From Brevibacillus daliensis (GTDB lineage Bacteria; Bacillota; Bacilli; Brevibacillales; Brevibacillaceae), in assembly GCF_021245735.1 (NCBI RefSeq), contig NZ_JAJISB010000003.1, positions 186,001 through 250,000 on the forward strand: 64,000 nt of DNA, given 5' to 3'. The notes beneath the pieces are model-generated. The model made no database searches and was not told where the DNA came from. It saw only the letters and a list, made by a program, of their open reading frames with translations. This document shows, piece after piece, positions 23,689 to 32,240 of this stretch. The position numbers and the translations under genes were made by a program. The first letter of the stretch is position 1. Every line of letters starts with the position of its first letter.

Positions 23689-24381
23689 ATGACTGATAAT
23701 GTTAATTGGAAAAGTGGGGCTTGTGGACATAAATTTGTAGCTTCATTTAGTGGTGGAAAGGATAGTACTTTAGCTTTATATAAAGCAATGAAGGATGGAG
23801 AAGCGGTTGGACTAATCGTAATGATGGAAGAGGAAGGCAAACGTTCAAGATCCCACGGATTGCCTCCAGATTTATTACGTGCCCAAGCTGAATCAATAGG
23901 ATTACCTATATGTAGTGCCGCAGCAAGCTGGGCAGATTATGAAGAAGTTTTTATGAGCCTTTTAGAAAAAGCTAAAAGTCTGGGAGCAGAAGTGTTAGTA
24001 ACGGGTGATTTGGATATGCCAGAACATGGTTGTTGGCATGATAAGGTTACGAAAAATGCCGGGTTAAAGCTTGGGATGCCGTTATGGGAAATGAATCATA
24101 AAGAAGCTGTGGAAGAGTTCCTTAATTTAGGCTTTGTAACGAAGATTGTAACTGTAAACTTATCGTTAGGAATGAAAGTAGAGGATCTAGGACGAACGTT
24201 AACCCATGAATATATTAAGGAGCTTGAAGAGCGTGGGGTTGACCCATGTGGAGAAGGTGGAGAGTTCCATACCACAGTAATAGATGGTCCCATTTTTAAG
24301 AATCCTATTCCTGTGCGTGAATGTGAGATAATAAAAGAGGGAGAGTATGCTTTCTTACCTCTGGAGCTAGATAAGAACTAG
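23689..24381 (+). CDS. Dph6-like PP-loop ATPase (diphthine-ammonia ligase family)
   Basis: 230 residues. The SGGKDSTLALYKAMKDG motif at residues about 20-36 is the PP-loop of ATP pyrophosphatases that adenylate a carboxyl or carbonyl group. Downstream HGLPPDLLRAQAESIGLPI, LVTGDLDMPEHGCWHDKV and DPCGEGGEFHTTVIDGP are typical of the Dph6 (TIGR00290-type) family. Bacteria lack diphthamide, so the true amidation substrate here is unknown. It stands alone with its own terminator. Confidence 0.87.
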   Translation: MTDNVNWKSGACGHKFVASFSGGKDSTLALYKAMKDGEAVGLIVMMEEEGKRSRSHGLPPDLLRAQAESIGLPICSAAASWADYEEVFMSLLEKAKSLGAEVLVTGDLDMPEHGCWHDKVTKNAGLKLGMPLWEMNHKEAVEEFLNLGFVTKIVTVNLSLGMKVEDLGRTLTHEYIKELEERGVDPCGEGGEFHTTVIDGPIFKNPIPVRECEIIKEGEYAFLPLELDKN

Positions 24382-24421
24382 ATTGATGTATGAAAATAAA
24401 ATGAACAGTTTGGAAACAAAT

Positions 24422-24450
24422 ACGCTAGTCTTTCGGGATTAGCGTTTTTT
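24422..24450 (+). terminator. Terminator after the PP-loop gene
   Basis: ACGCTA (24422-24427) pairs with TAGCGT (24440-24445) around a GTCTTTCGGGAT loop that can extend the stem, followed by six T. Confidence 0.85.
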
Positions 24451-24496
24451 CTTTTAAAAACACTTCTGGAGAATCATTCAGAAAATAGTTATAATT

Positions 24497-25111
24497 TTGA
24501 GGAATAGGGGGGTGCAAAGCTTTTTGATACTTATTTTATTGAAGGGTCTGATTCCTGTTTCACTAGGAATTTCACCACTTGGTGATCCTAAAGTAGTAGT
24601 AGATGAATATTACACAGATATACTTAATGCAAACTATAAAGTCGCTTATGAATCTTTATTAGATAGGGATAAAGGAAAAGTAACGAAAGAAGAGTATGTG
24701 TATTACATGGAACTTGCTGAAGAGATCAGTCCACTAAAAAATTGAATATGAGCTCGTACTTACACGATATGATTTTTTTGAAGATAAGCAATTCAAAGAA
24801 ACAAAGAAAAGAATAGTCATAGCTGAAAATGGTGAATGGAAGATAGATACAAATTACAATTATGCCAATGGAATTGCAATCCTACAAACGGATATAGGTT
24901 GGATGCATAATCAAGGTATAGGGAAAAAAGATCTAGATCTTGTAGAAGCGGTCGAATGGTTTAATAAAGCAATTAAACAAGATATGATATATTCTGATGC
25001 CTATTATGGCCTTGCAGTAACCTATGGAGAATTAGAAAGATACGAGGAAGCGATAGAAATCGGTAAGAAGTATGTTGATATGGTGATGATTTCGTCAAGG
25101 GAGTGTTGCGC
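24497..25111 (+). pseudogene. Frameshifted and 3'-truncated NTF2-like/TPR protein gene
   Basis: The first frame (to TGA at 24743) encodes a hydrophobic start and DPKVVVDEYYTDILNANYKV, an NTF2/DUF4878-like helix. At a run of six A (24736-24741) the homologous reading moves to the next frame (IEYELVLTRYDFFEDKQFKE ... AENGEWKIDTNYNY). It then continues into a TPR-like part (DLDLVEAVEWFNKAIKQDM, then AYYGLAVTYGELERYEEAIE). One extra A explains the shift. The second frame then runs into the start of the aminopeptidase gene with unrelated residues, so the TPR end is also lost. No clear start codon with a good ribosome site exists. It is a decayed gene, unless the A-run is a sequencing error. Confidence 0.72.
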
Positions 25112-26101
25112 ATGCCAGGATGTATTACCGATGTGCCGGGAATAAAGGTAGGGCAAATACAAAATGAGGAAGCCTTAACAGGTTGTACAGCTATTCTTAC
25201 TGAACAGGGAGCTGTCTGTGGCGTTGATGTACGTGGTGCTGCGCCAGGAACAAGAGAAACGGATCTGCTTTCTCCAATCAATATGGTGCAAGAGGTCCAT
25301 GCAATCTGTCTTTCAGGAGGCAGTGCTTACGGTCTGGATGCGGCAAGTGGAGTAATGCGCTATCTGGAAGAACAGGGCATGGGACTTCAGGTTGGATTTG
25401 GAGTTGTTCCTATTGTACCGGCTGCTGTTTTATTTGATTTATCTGTAGGTAATCCCAAGGTACGTCCTGATGCAACGATGGGGTATGAAGCAGCAAGTGT
25501 AGCAAGTTCCTCTCCCATTAAACAAGGGAATGCAGGTGCTGGCTGTGGTGCCAGTGTGGCAAAGGTTGCTGGATTTGATCGGGCGATGAAAGGTGGAATC
25601 GGAACGGCTTCTCGCACGCTCTCAAACGGTGTAGTAATTGGTGCAATTGTTGCAGTAAATGCGGTTGGTGAGGTAAGAGATCCTAGAACAGGTGAAGTGC
25701 TGGCAGGAGTTCGTTCAGATGATGGTACCTTGTTAGACATATATACGTGTATGGAAAAAATGGCATTTTCACTGCTTGAAGCAAAGCATGACGTACCTTC
25801 TCCCGGTACGAACACAACAATTGGGGCAATCGCTAGCAATGTGGCTCTAACGAAAGCAGAAGCGAATAAAATTGCCCAAATGGCTCATGATGGATTTGCT
25901 CGTACGATTTACCCTGTACATACGATGCATGATGGGGATACGATTTTTGCTCTGGGAACGGGAGGCGAACGAATGCCAGTAGATCTAATCGGAGCGATCG
26001 CAGCAGAAGTAATGGCGGAAGCAGTGGTGAACGCAATAACCCATGCAACAGATGCGGGAGGTCTTCCTAGTTGGAAAAGTAGAGTAAAACTGTCAAAATA
26101 G
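25112..26101 (+). CDS. P1-type (S58/DmpA-like) aminopeptidase
   Basis: 329 residues from the ATG at 25112, which fits the GGGAGTG ribosome site; the TTG at 25103 is too close. ITDVPGIKVGQ at the start, CLSGGSAYGLDAASGVMRYL, GNAGAGCGASVAKVAGFDRA, KGGIGTASRTLSNGVVIGAI and NTTIGAIASNVALTKAEANK are the signature blocks of the P1/DmpA family of self-cleaving L-aminopeptidase/D-esterases. The nucleophile is expected at the NTT segment, by family comparison. It starts within the decayed TPR gene frame and seems to be expressed alone. Confidence 0.9.
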   Translation: MPGCITDVPGIKVGQIQNEEALTGCTAILTEQGAVCGVDVRGAAPGTRETDLLSPINMVQEVHAICLSGGSAYGLDAASGVMRYLEEQGMGLQVGFGVVPIVPAAVLFDLSVGNPKVRPDATMGYEAASVASSSPIKQGNAGAGCGASVAKVAGFDRAMKGGIGTASRTLSNGVVIGAIVAVNAVGEVRDPRTGEVLAGVRSDDGTLLDIYTCMEKMAFSLLEAKHDVPSPGTNTTIGAIASNVALTKAEANKIAQMAHDGFARTIYPVHTMHDGDTIFALGTGGERMPVDLIGAIAAEVMAEAVVNAITHATDAGGLPSWKSRVKLSK

Positions 26102-26229
26102 CTTTTTCAAGAGGTTTTTTGGAATGTGTTGGTTCTACACTTCAAAGGGATATAGATGGTGTTAATTATTACGAAATGAGGTAAGTTTGGAAGTATAATT
26201 TCATAAAAAACCCGAATGGAGGTATGAAA

Positions 26230-27246
26230 ATGTCACACATGTTTACTCCTTACCATATCAAATCGTTAGAGTTGAAAAATCGGGTTGTGATGGCTCCCAT
26301 GTGCCAATACAGCGTAACGAAAGAGGACGGAATCCCTAATGAGTGGCATTTTGTCCATTATACGAGCAGAGCAGTTGGTGGGGCAGGGCTGATTATTATC
26401 GAAATGACTAATGTTGAACCAGATGGTCGCATTTCGAATAACTGCCTCGGATTATGGTCGGATGAACATATTCCTGCTTTTTCACGAATTATTAAATCGT
26501 GTCAGCAATATGGCTCTAAAGTTGCTATCCAGATTGCTCATGCAGGAAGAAAAGCGGAAGATGCGAAACAGCCTGTTGCTCCATCTGCTATTGCATATAG
26601 TGAGAAGTATAACACTCCTCGTGAACTCTCCACAGAGGAAGTTAAGGGAATGGTAGAAAAGTATAAAGCGGCAGCCAGACGTGCCGTGGAGGCTGGCGTA
26701 GACAGCATTGAATTACATGGGGCACATGGCTATCTGATCCATCAGTTTCACTCTTCCTTAACAAATAAGCGTGATGACGAATATGGCAAACGCCTTACAT
26801 TATTTGGTGAAGAAGTGGTACGAGCAGTGAAAAGTGTGATGCCAGAAGATATGCCTTTGATCATGCGTGTGTCTGCTAAAGAGTATGTCGAGAACGGATA
26901 TGATTTGCCAGAAGCGATTGAATTCTGCCAGGCATATAAAGAAGCAGGCGTTGATGTATTCCATGTCTCATCGGGAGGCGAAGGCAAACCATTCAAAAAA
27001 CTCTCCATGACTCCTGGGTACCAAGTAGAATTAGCAGAAAAAATGAAAGCTGCATTGAACATTCCAGTCATTGCAGTGGGTATTTTAGATGATCCAGCTC
27101 TTGCAGAACAAGTATTGGAAGAGAATCAGGCTGATCTTGTTGCTATTGGTAGAGCAATGTTACGTGAACCATATTGGGCTCTGCAAGCCTCCAGAATATT
27201 GGATGGTACTTGTGAACCCCCGAAGCAGTATATTCGAGGATTCTAA
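26230..27246 (+). CDS. namA: NADPH dehydrogenase, Old Yellow Enzyme type (NamA/YqjM)
   Basis: 338 residues, the same length as B. subtilis YqjM. This FMN enzyme reduces activated C=C bonds using NADPH. VVMAPMCQYS holds the FMN-tuning Cys25; QIAHAGRKA, ELHGAHGYLIHQFHS (paired active-site His) and AVGILDDPALAEQVL, LVAIGRAMLREPYW match the YqjM subgroup. ATG 26230 is chosen: GGAGGT (26218-26223) abuts the ATG at 26224 but is 7 nt from this one. A strong terminator follows. Confidence 0.93.
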   Translation: MSHMFTPYHIKSLELKNRVVMAPMCQYSVTKEDGIPNEWHFVHYTSRAVGGAGLIIIEMTNVEPDGRISNNCLGLWSDEHIPAFSRIIKSCQQYGSKVAIQIAHAGRKAEDAKQPVAPSAIAYSEKYNTPRELSTEEVKGMVEKYKAAARRAVEAGVDSIELHGAHGYLIHQFHSSLTNKRDDEYGKRLTLFGEEVVRAVKSVMPEDMPLIMRVSAKEYVENGYDLPEAIEFCQAYKEAGVDVFHVSSGGEGKPFKKLSMTPGYQVELAEKMKAALNIPVIAVGILDDPALAEQVLEENQADLVAIGRAMLREPYWALQASRILDGTCEPPKQYIRGF

Positions 27247-27266
27247 TCGGAATAATCAGTTTATCA

Positions 27267-27299
27267 GCGTGCTATCTTTTTAAAGATGGCACGCTTTTT
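27267..27299 (+). terminator. Terminator after namA
   Basis: GCGTGCTATCTTT pairs with AAAGATGGCACGC (one G-T pair) across a 2-nt gap, followed by five T. This is a very stable hairpin. Confidence 0.9.
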
Positions 27300-27424
27300 A
27301 CACAATTAGCACGATCTTTATCATTCTTTACTGTAAATTAAGGTTAATTTTACTGGATATAAAAGCATATTATGCTACTATAAAGCGTATACCAACCGTA
27401 AAACAGCAAGAAGGTGAAAAAGAC

Positions 27425-28108
27425 ATGGATTCATCCCTACTTATTCTTTTGAAATTATTGTTATCAGCTTTCTTAGGTATTGTGATCGGAATTGAACGGG
27501 AATTGAAGCATAAACCTCTTGGATTGAAAACAAGTGTTATCATTTCCGTTACCAGTTGTTTATTAACGATCGTCTCGATTGAAGCAGCATTCATGTATGC
27601 AGAGACTTCAACTAATAATCGAACTGATCCCATGCGCCTTGCTGCTCAGATTGTGAGTGGAATAGGTTTTCTAGGTGCTGGTGTTATTCTGAGACGTAAT
27701 AATGATGTGATTTCTGGACTAACTACAGCCGCAATCATCTGGTCTGCAGCAGGAATCGGGATCGCAGTAGGATCAGGCTTTTATTATGAAGCGGCATTAG
27801 GTGCAGGACTTATCTTGTTCTCTGTACAGGTGTTACCGTATTTAATAACAAGAATTGGTGTGAAAAAACTACAAGGGAAAGAGATGAAAATCAGACTTTT
27901 CCTTGAAGATCCTGAACTTATGACGACGATTATCGCTAGGCTGAAAAGAGAAGACATGGTAGTTAAGAACCTATGGATAAAAGATACGGATAAACAACGT
28001 GTACAGATAGATGTGAGACTGGTCGTGTATGATCACGTGTATATAACTGATATCTATCACATGGTTCATGACATAAAAGGTGTCGTACGTGTTGAAATAG
28101 ATAGTTGA
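27425..28108 (+). CDS. MgtC/SapB family membrane protein
   Basis: 227 residues. The N-terminal about 145 residues hold four to five membrane helices with the family signatures LSAFLGIVIGIERELKHKPL, GLKTSVIISVTSCLLTI, RLAAQIVSGIGFLGAGVILR and ISGLTTAAIIWSAAGIGIAV. The C-terminal about 75 residues (KIRLFLEDPELMTTIIARLK) form an ACT-like cytoplasmic domain. MgtC-type proteins act in magnesium homeostasis and ATP synthase control in other bacteria; the role here is not shown. GAAGGTGA precedes the ATG. Confidence 0.88.
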   Translation: MDSSLLILLKLLLSAFLGIVIGIERELKHKPLGLKTSVIISVTSCLLTIVSIEAAFMYAETSTNNRTDPMRLAAQIVSGIGFLGAGVILRRNNDVISGLTTAAIIWSAAGIGIAVGSGFYYEAALGAGLILFSVQVLPYLITRIGVKKLQGKEMKIRLFLEDPELMTTIIARLKREDMVVKNLWIKDTDKQRVQIDVRLVVYDHVYITDIYHMVHDIKGVVRVEIDS

Positions 28109-28142
28109 TTGAACAATTCAGATGAATAATTAGAAAGAGAAT

Positions 28143-28185
28143 AATACCACCCGTGCTGATTAATGTGCATGGGTGGTATATTTTC
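28143..28185. terminator. Bidirectional terminator between convergent genes
   Basis: ATACCACCC pairs with GGGTGGTAT, with inner GTGC/GTGCAT pairing, an A-rich side to the left and TTTTC to the right. It serves the mgtC-like gene and the converging His/Gln/Ala-rich gene. Confidence 0.75.
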
Positions 28186-28195
28186 GTTCATCATA

Positions 28196-28648
28196 CTATT
28201 TCTTTCGCGAAAGGGTAGTGGACTTTGGTGAGGTGATTTTGCCTTGAAAGGCAAGTGCTGCTTCTGATACCTGATTATTAGCGGCTACTTTATCGCTACC
28301 CTCTCCACTTACATAATCCGGTGATGTACCTGATTGGTATGAATGATACATACTCTGATTCACATGGACCGTTCCTCCATCTCCGGTGCCAGCCACATAT
28401 ACGGGCATTTCCCCAGCTCCCATAACGGAATGAGCAGAAGCTGGTCGAGAGAATGATGAAGAATAGGGTTGTCTATTCTGATTCATATAGGCCTGCTCAA
28501 TTAATTGGGCTTGTTTTGCATGAAGTTCAGCATGCTGACGGTGAGCAAGAGCCTGTTGCTCATGGGCTTGTGCTTGGTTGATATGCGCTTCGGCCTGCTG
28601 CTTATGTGCATACATTTGTTGATGGTACTGAGATGCAAGCGTGTGCAT
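28196..28648 (-). CDS. Unrecognised protein with His/Gln/Ala repeats
   Basis: 150 residues with no membrane segment or signal peptide. Residues about 10-50 are a helical repeat of the type A-H-x-Q-Q-A in about 7-residue steps (QQMYAHKQQAEAHINQAQAH, then EQQALAHRQHAELHAKQAQL). The rest is Ser/Gly/Tyr-rich and disordered-looking (QSMYHSYQSGTSPDYVSG), ending in KSTTLSRKK. The His density suggests metal binding or pH-dependent assembly. Composition of this sort is seen in spore coat proteins, but no homolog is recognised. A GAGGAG site is 7-8 nt from the ATG. A small basic gene lies just upstream on the same strand. Confidence 0.7.
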   Translation of the reverse strand: MHTLASQYHQQMYAHKQQAEAHINQAQAHEQQALAHRQHAELHAKQAQLIEQAYMNQNRQPYSSSFSRPASAHSVMGAGEMPVYVAGTGDGGTVHVNQSMYHSYQSGTSPDYVSGEGSDKVAANNQVSEAALAFQGKITSPKSTTLSRKK

Positions 28649-28668
28649 ATGAGATTTCTCCTCTCACT

Positions 28669-28782
28669 TTATCGGCGTCCTGGTTTTGTTTGTGTTTCTT
28701 TTCCCATCGTGTTGGATGAACGTGTTTGAGATGGGTTTTCCTTATTTCCTTGTTCATTTTTTACACCGTTATGTTTGGACAT
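28669..28782 (-). CDS. 37-residue hydrophilic basic protein
   Basis: The sequence MSKHNGVKNEQGNKENPSQT, then RSSNTMGKETQTKPGRR, is Asn/Lys/Gly/Gln-rich with no hydrophobic core, as in minor small acid-soluble spore proteins. The ATG at 28782 has a GAAAGGATG site at good spacing; the longer open frame to 28851 lacks one. It lies 20 bp upstream of the His/Gln/Ala repeat gene on the same strand, so the two probably form a small operon. A sporulation role is a guess from composition. Confidence 0.6.
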   Translation of the reverse strand: MSKHNGVKNEQGNKENPSQTRSSNTMGKETQTKPGRR

Positions 28783-29025
28783 ATAGATAACATCCTTTCT
28801 GCATCTGTATAAAAAGCCTGCATTGATATAATTCCCGTTAAGACATTTCATGAGTATTACAGTTTTTCCCGCAGAACAATTAAGAGGATGTACGCGATCA
28901 AATAATGGTTTGGGTGAAAAATCAATACGACTACAACTTGATAATAATATGGAAGAAGATTATGGTAACAATAGGAAAAGATGTTGTCAGATGAGGAAAT
29001 AGAGAAAAGAAAAGGAGGGGGTTAC

Positions 29026-29799
29026 ATGCCTATAGATTTCCATGATCAATCAAACCTGCATACATATGCAAATCGAGAGGTAACTACAAGTTGGCAAGAT
29101 TTTTTGTCAAAATGGGTAGATCTTACGAATAAGAAGGTTCTTGATGCAGGATGTGGAGGAGGCATTTACACTCGAAAACTTGTTGAATTAGGAGCAAGGG
29201 AAGTTGTCGCGATGGATTATTCGTCAACAATGCTTGAAGCAGCAAGAAATACATGTCAGGATCTTCCGCAAGTTTCTTATCATCATGGAGATATGTGTAA
29301 TACAGGACTTTCTGGCGAACAGTTTGATCTGGTTTTTTCTAGAGCCACCATCCACCATATTAGGGATCTTCCCACTTGTTTTACGGAGCTATATCGTTTA
29401 ATTCGTAAGGGTGGTGTCTGTATCATTCAAAACAGAACGATGGAAGATGTCGTAAGACCAGGAAGTAAGGAACATGTACGCGGTTATTTATTTGACTTTT
29501 TTCCTGAGCTAATGGAAACGGAAAAAGGACGGCGACCGGAGCGTGAACAGATTGTACAAACATTAAAAGAAGCAGGTTTTACGCGCGTAGATACCGAGAG
29601 AATTTTAGAAGTTCGCCAAATATATAACGGATTTCAACCATACAAGGAAGAACTACTAACAAGAAAAGGTCGCTCCATCCTTCATGAATTGAATGACGAG
29701 CAACTAATCGAATACGTAGAAAAACTAGAATCTGTCTTGGGAAAAGAAGAAATATTGATTGAACAGGATAGCTGGACATGCTGGATTGCTAGGAAATAA
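29026..29799 (+). CDS. Class I SAM-dependent methyltransferase
   Basis: 257 residues. The SAM-binding motif VLDAGCGGGIYTRKLVELGA with acidic VVAMDYSSTMLEAAR, motif II/III LVFSRATIHHIRDL and a post-motif strand (KGGVCIIQNRTMEDVVR) are those of class I methyltransferases of the UbiE/MTase11 type. The substrate is unknown. ATG 29026 directly follows an AAGGAGGGGG site; the earlier TTG at 28981 lacks one. It stands alone. Confidence 0.87.
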   Translation: MPIDFHDQSNLHTYANREVTTSWQDFLSKWVDLTNKKVLDAGCGGGIYTRKLVELGAREVVAMDYSSTMLEAARNTCQDLPQVSYHHGDMCNTGLSGEQFDLVFSRATIHHIRDLPTCFTELYRLIRKGGVCIIQNRTMEDVVRPGSKEHVRGYLFDFFPELMETEKGRRPEREQIVQTLKEAGFTRVDTERILEVRQIYNGFQPYKEELLTRKGRSILHELNDEQLIEYVEKLESVLGKEEILIEQDSWTCWIARK

Positions 29800-29967
29800 T
29801 CAAAAATAACGAATGAAATTAAATACACTAATTTATACAAAAATTTTGAATAACGTGTACATAATTTCTATTGCGACTTGTTTAAAAATTTTATACATTA
29901 TATAATGATTTTGCCATTGTTTGTTAAGAATGAGAAGGAATACTAGCATGAAGGAGGTTGAATTCGT

Positions 29968-30138
29968 ATGACATGGATCATGCCTGTTACCATGTATATC
30001 ATTACACTATTTATTTTGGCGGGAATCTATCGTTCTTTCAAAGTGCGTAATTATTTTGCAGTAGGGTTTGGGGCCGTATCTTTCCTTGTATTTGCAGTTG
30101 TAGATTATGCTATTATCCAAACGACTTTTTTCCCTTAA
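29968..30138 (+). CDS. 56-residue DUF2759-like membrane protein
   Basis: The ATG at 29968 follows a near-perfect AAGGAGGTTGA site. The protein is TWIMPVTMYIITLFILAGIY RSFKVRNYFAVG then FGAVSFLVFAVVDYAI (blocks separated here): two membrane helices around a basic RSFKVRN loop. This is the shape of DUF2759 proteins in Bacillales. Function is unknown. A terminator follows. Confidence 0.75.
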   Translation: MTWIMPVTMYIITLFILAGIYRSFKVRNYFAVGFGAVSFLVFAVVDYAIIQTTFFP

Positions 30139-30181
30139 ACCGCTTGGAATGAAATAACGAAATAATGAGAAAATAAGAGGG

Positions 30182-30213
30182 GCGTTTGCTGTTAGGGCAA
30201 ATGCTTCTTTTTT
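30182..30213 (+). terminator. Terminator after the DUF2759-like gene
   Basis: GCGTTTGC pairs with GCAAATGC across TGTTAGG (one mismatch-type pair), followed by TTCTTTTTT. Confidence 0.8.
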
Positions 30214-30340
30214 GTGTTCCGTTATTAGGTTCCTCAGATAACTTCAAGTTAGGTTTTAGGGGGGAGATCCCCACTGTTCCACCACATAAAAGAATGAGAC
30301 CAGCCAATATCATCCATACTACTACTAGGAGGTGGTACGG

Positions 30341-31519
30341 ATGAGCGGTTCAGTAAAACATACAGGCAGGATCGAAGGAAAACTGTTAGCAGATCCTGTT
30401 ACCAAACATCTTTGCCATCGATTAAAAAGGGGCGAGATTGCTTTTATCGCCCATGAAAATTTAGATAGGACTACTGCTGAATCGTTGGCTGCAAAAAGAG
30501 TGAAGGCTGTCATTAATGCTAGATCCTTTTTGACTGGCAAACAACCTGCGGACGGCGCTCAGTTATTATTACAGCATGGGATTCCCATGTACGAATGGAC
30601 CGAATCAGGTACCCATTGTTTACATACGTTTTTAGCATCAATACCGGATTATGTTGAAGCATATCTTGATGATCATACTTTATCTCTTTCGCAAGCAACT
30701 AATCCTGCAATCCATTTATCCATTCAGCAGCTTACATCAGAAATCATAACGTATCGAAAAACCACGCACAAAGAAATAACTGACTTACAAATAAATTGTT
30801 TTATCAGTAACACAATAGATCATGCAAAACGGGAGGCAGAGCAGCAACAATTTCATGATACCCAAAAATCTCCACTTCCGATTCAAACCACTGTGTCAGG
30901 CAGATATGTCGTTGTGGTTAACCGAGGTCCGATGTGTCGTGCCGATCTACAGGTAATTCGACCAATGCTAAAAAAATTACAGCCTTTGTTTATTGCTGTT
31001 GATGGTGGAGCAGATATTTTACGGGACTATGATATACAACCAGATCTCATTATTGGCGATATGGACAGTATTTCAACTGAAGCCTTACAAAGTGGAGCTG
31101 AACTGATTGTCCACGCATATCCCGATGGAAGGGCTCCAGGTGTAGCTAGATTGAACGAATTACAGCTAGCTTATCAACCATTTGCAGTTGCAGGAACGAG
31201 TGAAGATGCGGCCCTGTTATTTGCGGATAAACATGGAGCGAAGGCAATTGTATGTTTGGGGAGTCATTCCAACATCCATGATGTGATGGAAAAAGGACGT
31301 GAGGGCATGGGAAGCACCTTGCTGACACGAATGCGAATAGGGCATAAGATTATTGATTTGAAAGGGATTCATCAGCTCATACCTCCCGTCAAACAATGGC
31401 AAAGCCCGAGCTGGATGGTTGCGTCCCTGTTACTTGTACTCCTAACAGGTTATTTCATTAGAGAGCAATTTCATGCAATTAGTGTCTTTCTGAGAGACTA
31501 TCTGCCTAATTCGTTATAA
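30341..31519 (+). CDS. steA: SteA-like protein (thiamine pyrophosphokinase-like fold, C-terminal membrane anchor)
   Basis: 392 residues. Residues about 185-260 (YVVVVNRGPMCRADLQVIRP, LFIAVDGGADILRDYDIQPD, LIIGDMDSIS) carry the TPK-like nucleotide-binding core with a GDMDS motif. The whole arrangement fits the SteA family, described as a cytokinetic-ring protein in corynebacteria. One helix near the C-terminus (WMVASLLLVLLTGYFI) would anchor it with most of the protein in the cytoplasm. ATG 30341 is spaced correctly from GGAGGTGG; the GTG at 30332 lies within that site. It is first in a cluster with a glycosyltransferase and a MraY/WecA-like enzyme, which suggests an envelope role. Confidence 0.82.
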   Translation: MSGSVKHTGRIEGKLLADPVTKHLCHRLKRGEIAFIAHENLDRTTAESLAAKRVKAVINARSFLTGKQPADGAQLLLQHGIPMYEWTESGTHCLHTFLASIPDYVEAYLDDHTLSLSQATNPAIHLSIQQLTSEIITYRKTTHKEITDLQINCFISNTIDHAKREAEQQQFHDTQKSPLPIQTTVSGRYVVVVNRGPMCRADLQVIRPMLKKLQPLFIAVDGGADILRDYDIQPDLIIGDMDSISTEALQSGAELIVHAYPDGRAPGVARLNELQLAYQPFAVAGTSEDAALLFADKHGAKAIVCLGSHSNIHDVMEKGREGMGSTLLTRMRIGHKIIDLKGIHQLIPPVKQWQSPSWMVASLLLVLLTGYFIREQFHAISVFLRDYLPNSL

Positions 31520-31554
31520 GTATGGACCGTTCATGGTAAGGAGAGGACATATAC

Positions 31555-32238
31555 ATGCATAAGGCAAGTGTAATTATCCCCGCATACAATGAAGCTGATT
31601 ATTTACCACTTACATTAGTCGCATTGAAAAAACTCTCTACCATCGGTGAAATTATCGTTGTTGATGACGGGAGTAATGACGACACCTTTCATGTTGCTAG
31701 AAGGTTTACGGAGCATGTCATTCGCTTGCCTATTAATCGAGGAAAAGGAGCTGCACTTGAAGCAGGCTGGAAACAAGCAACTCATCCGTACCTTCTATTT
31801 CTGGATGCAGATTTAGGAGCAAGCGCTACTCATGCCGAACTATTGCTGCAACCAGTAATCGATGGGAAATGCGATATGGCTGTAGCTCTCTTGCCTAAAT
31901 CTAACAAGAAATCAGGATTGGGATTTGTGAAAAGAACGGCACAAATGGGAATCAATCGCTTGACACATAGGAAGATGAATGCCCCTTTGTCCGGGCAAAG
32001 AGCGTTACATCGTGACATGATTTCCTACATCCAAAACCCAGACTGTCGTTTCGGAATAGAAATTTCGATGACAATCGATCTGCTGCAAGCAGGTTTTCAC
32101 ATTATTGAAACACCTGTTCCATTCTCTCATCGGGTATCTGGGAATAACCTGCCGGGTTTTTTGCATCGAGGACAAGAATGGTGTGACATTACACGTGTCC
32201 TTGTAGGGAAATGGCGTAGTGAAGGGTATGGTAAATAA
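31555..32238 (+). CDS. Family 2 glycosyltransferase (polyprenyl-phosphate sugar transferase type)
   Basis: 227 residues. ASVIIPAYNEADYLPLTLVA, EIIVVDDGSNDDTFHVAR (nucleotide-sugar Asp), GKGAALEAGWKQATHPYLLF, LDADLGA (the DxD-type motif) and the late SGQRALHRDM segment are those of GT-A fold family 2 enzymes such as dolichyl-phosphate sugar synthases. No membrane helix is present. It lies 35 bp after the SteA-like gene and 2 bp before a MraY/WecA-like gene, so the three are probably co-transcribed and may build a lipid-linked sugar. Confidence 0.86.
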   Translation: MHKASVIIPAYNEADYLPLTLVALKKLSTIGEIIVVDDGSNDDTFHVARRFTEHVIRLPINRGKGAALEAGWKQATHPYLLFLDADLGASATHAELLLQPVIDGKCDMAVALLPKSNKKSGLGFVKRTAQMGINRLTHRKMNAPLSGQRALHRDMISYIQNPDCRFGIEISMTIDLLQAGFHIIETPVPFSHRVSGNNLPGFLHRGQEWCDITRVLVGKWRSEGYGK

Positions 32239-32240
32239 TC

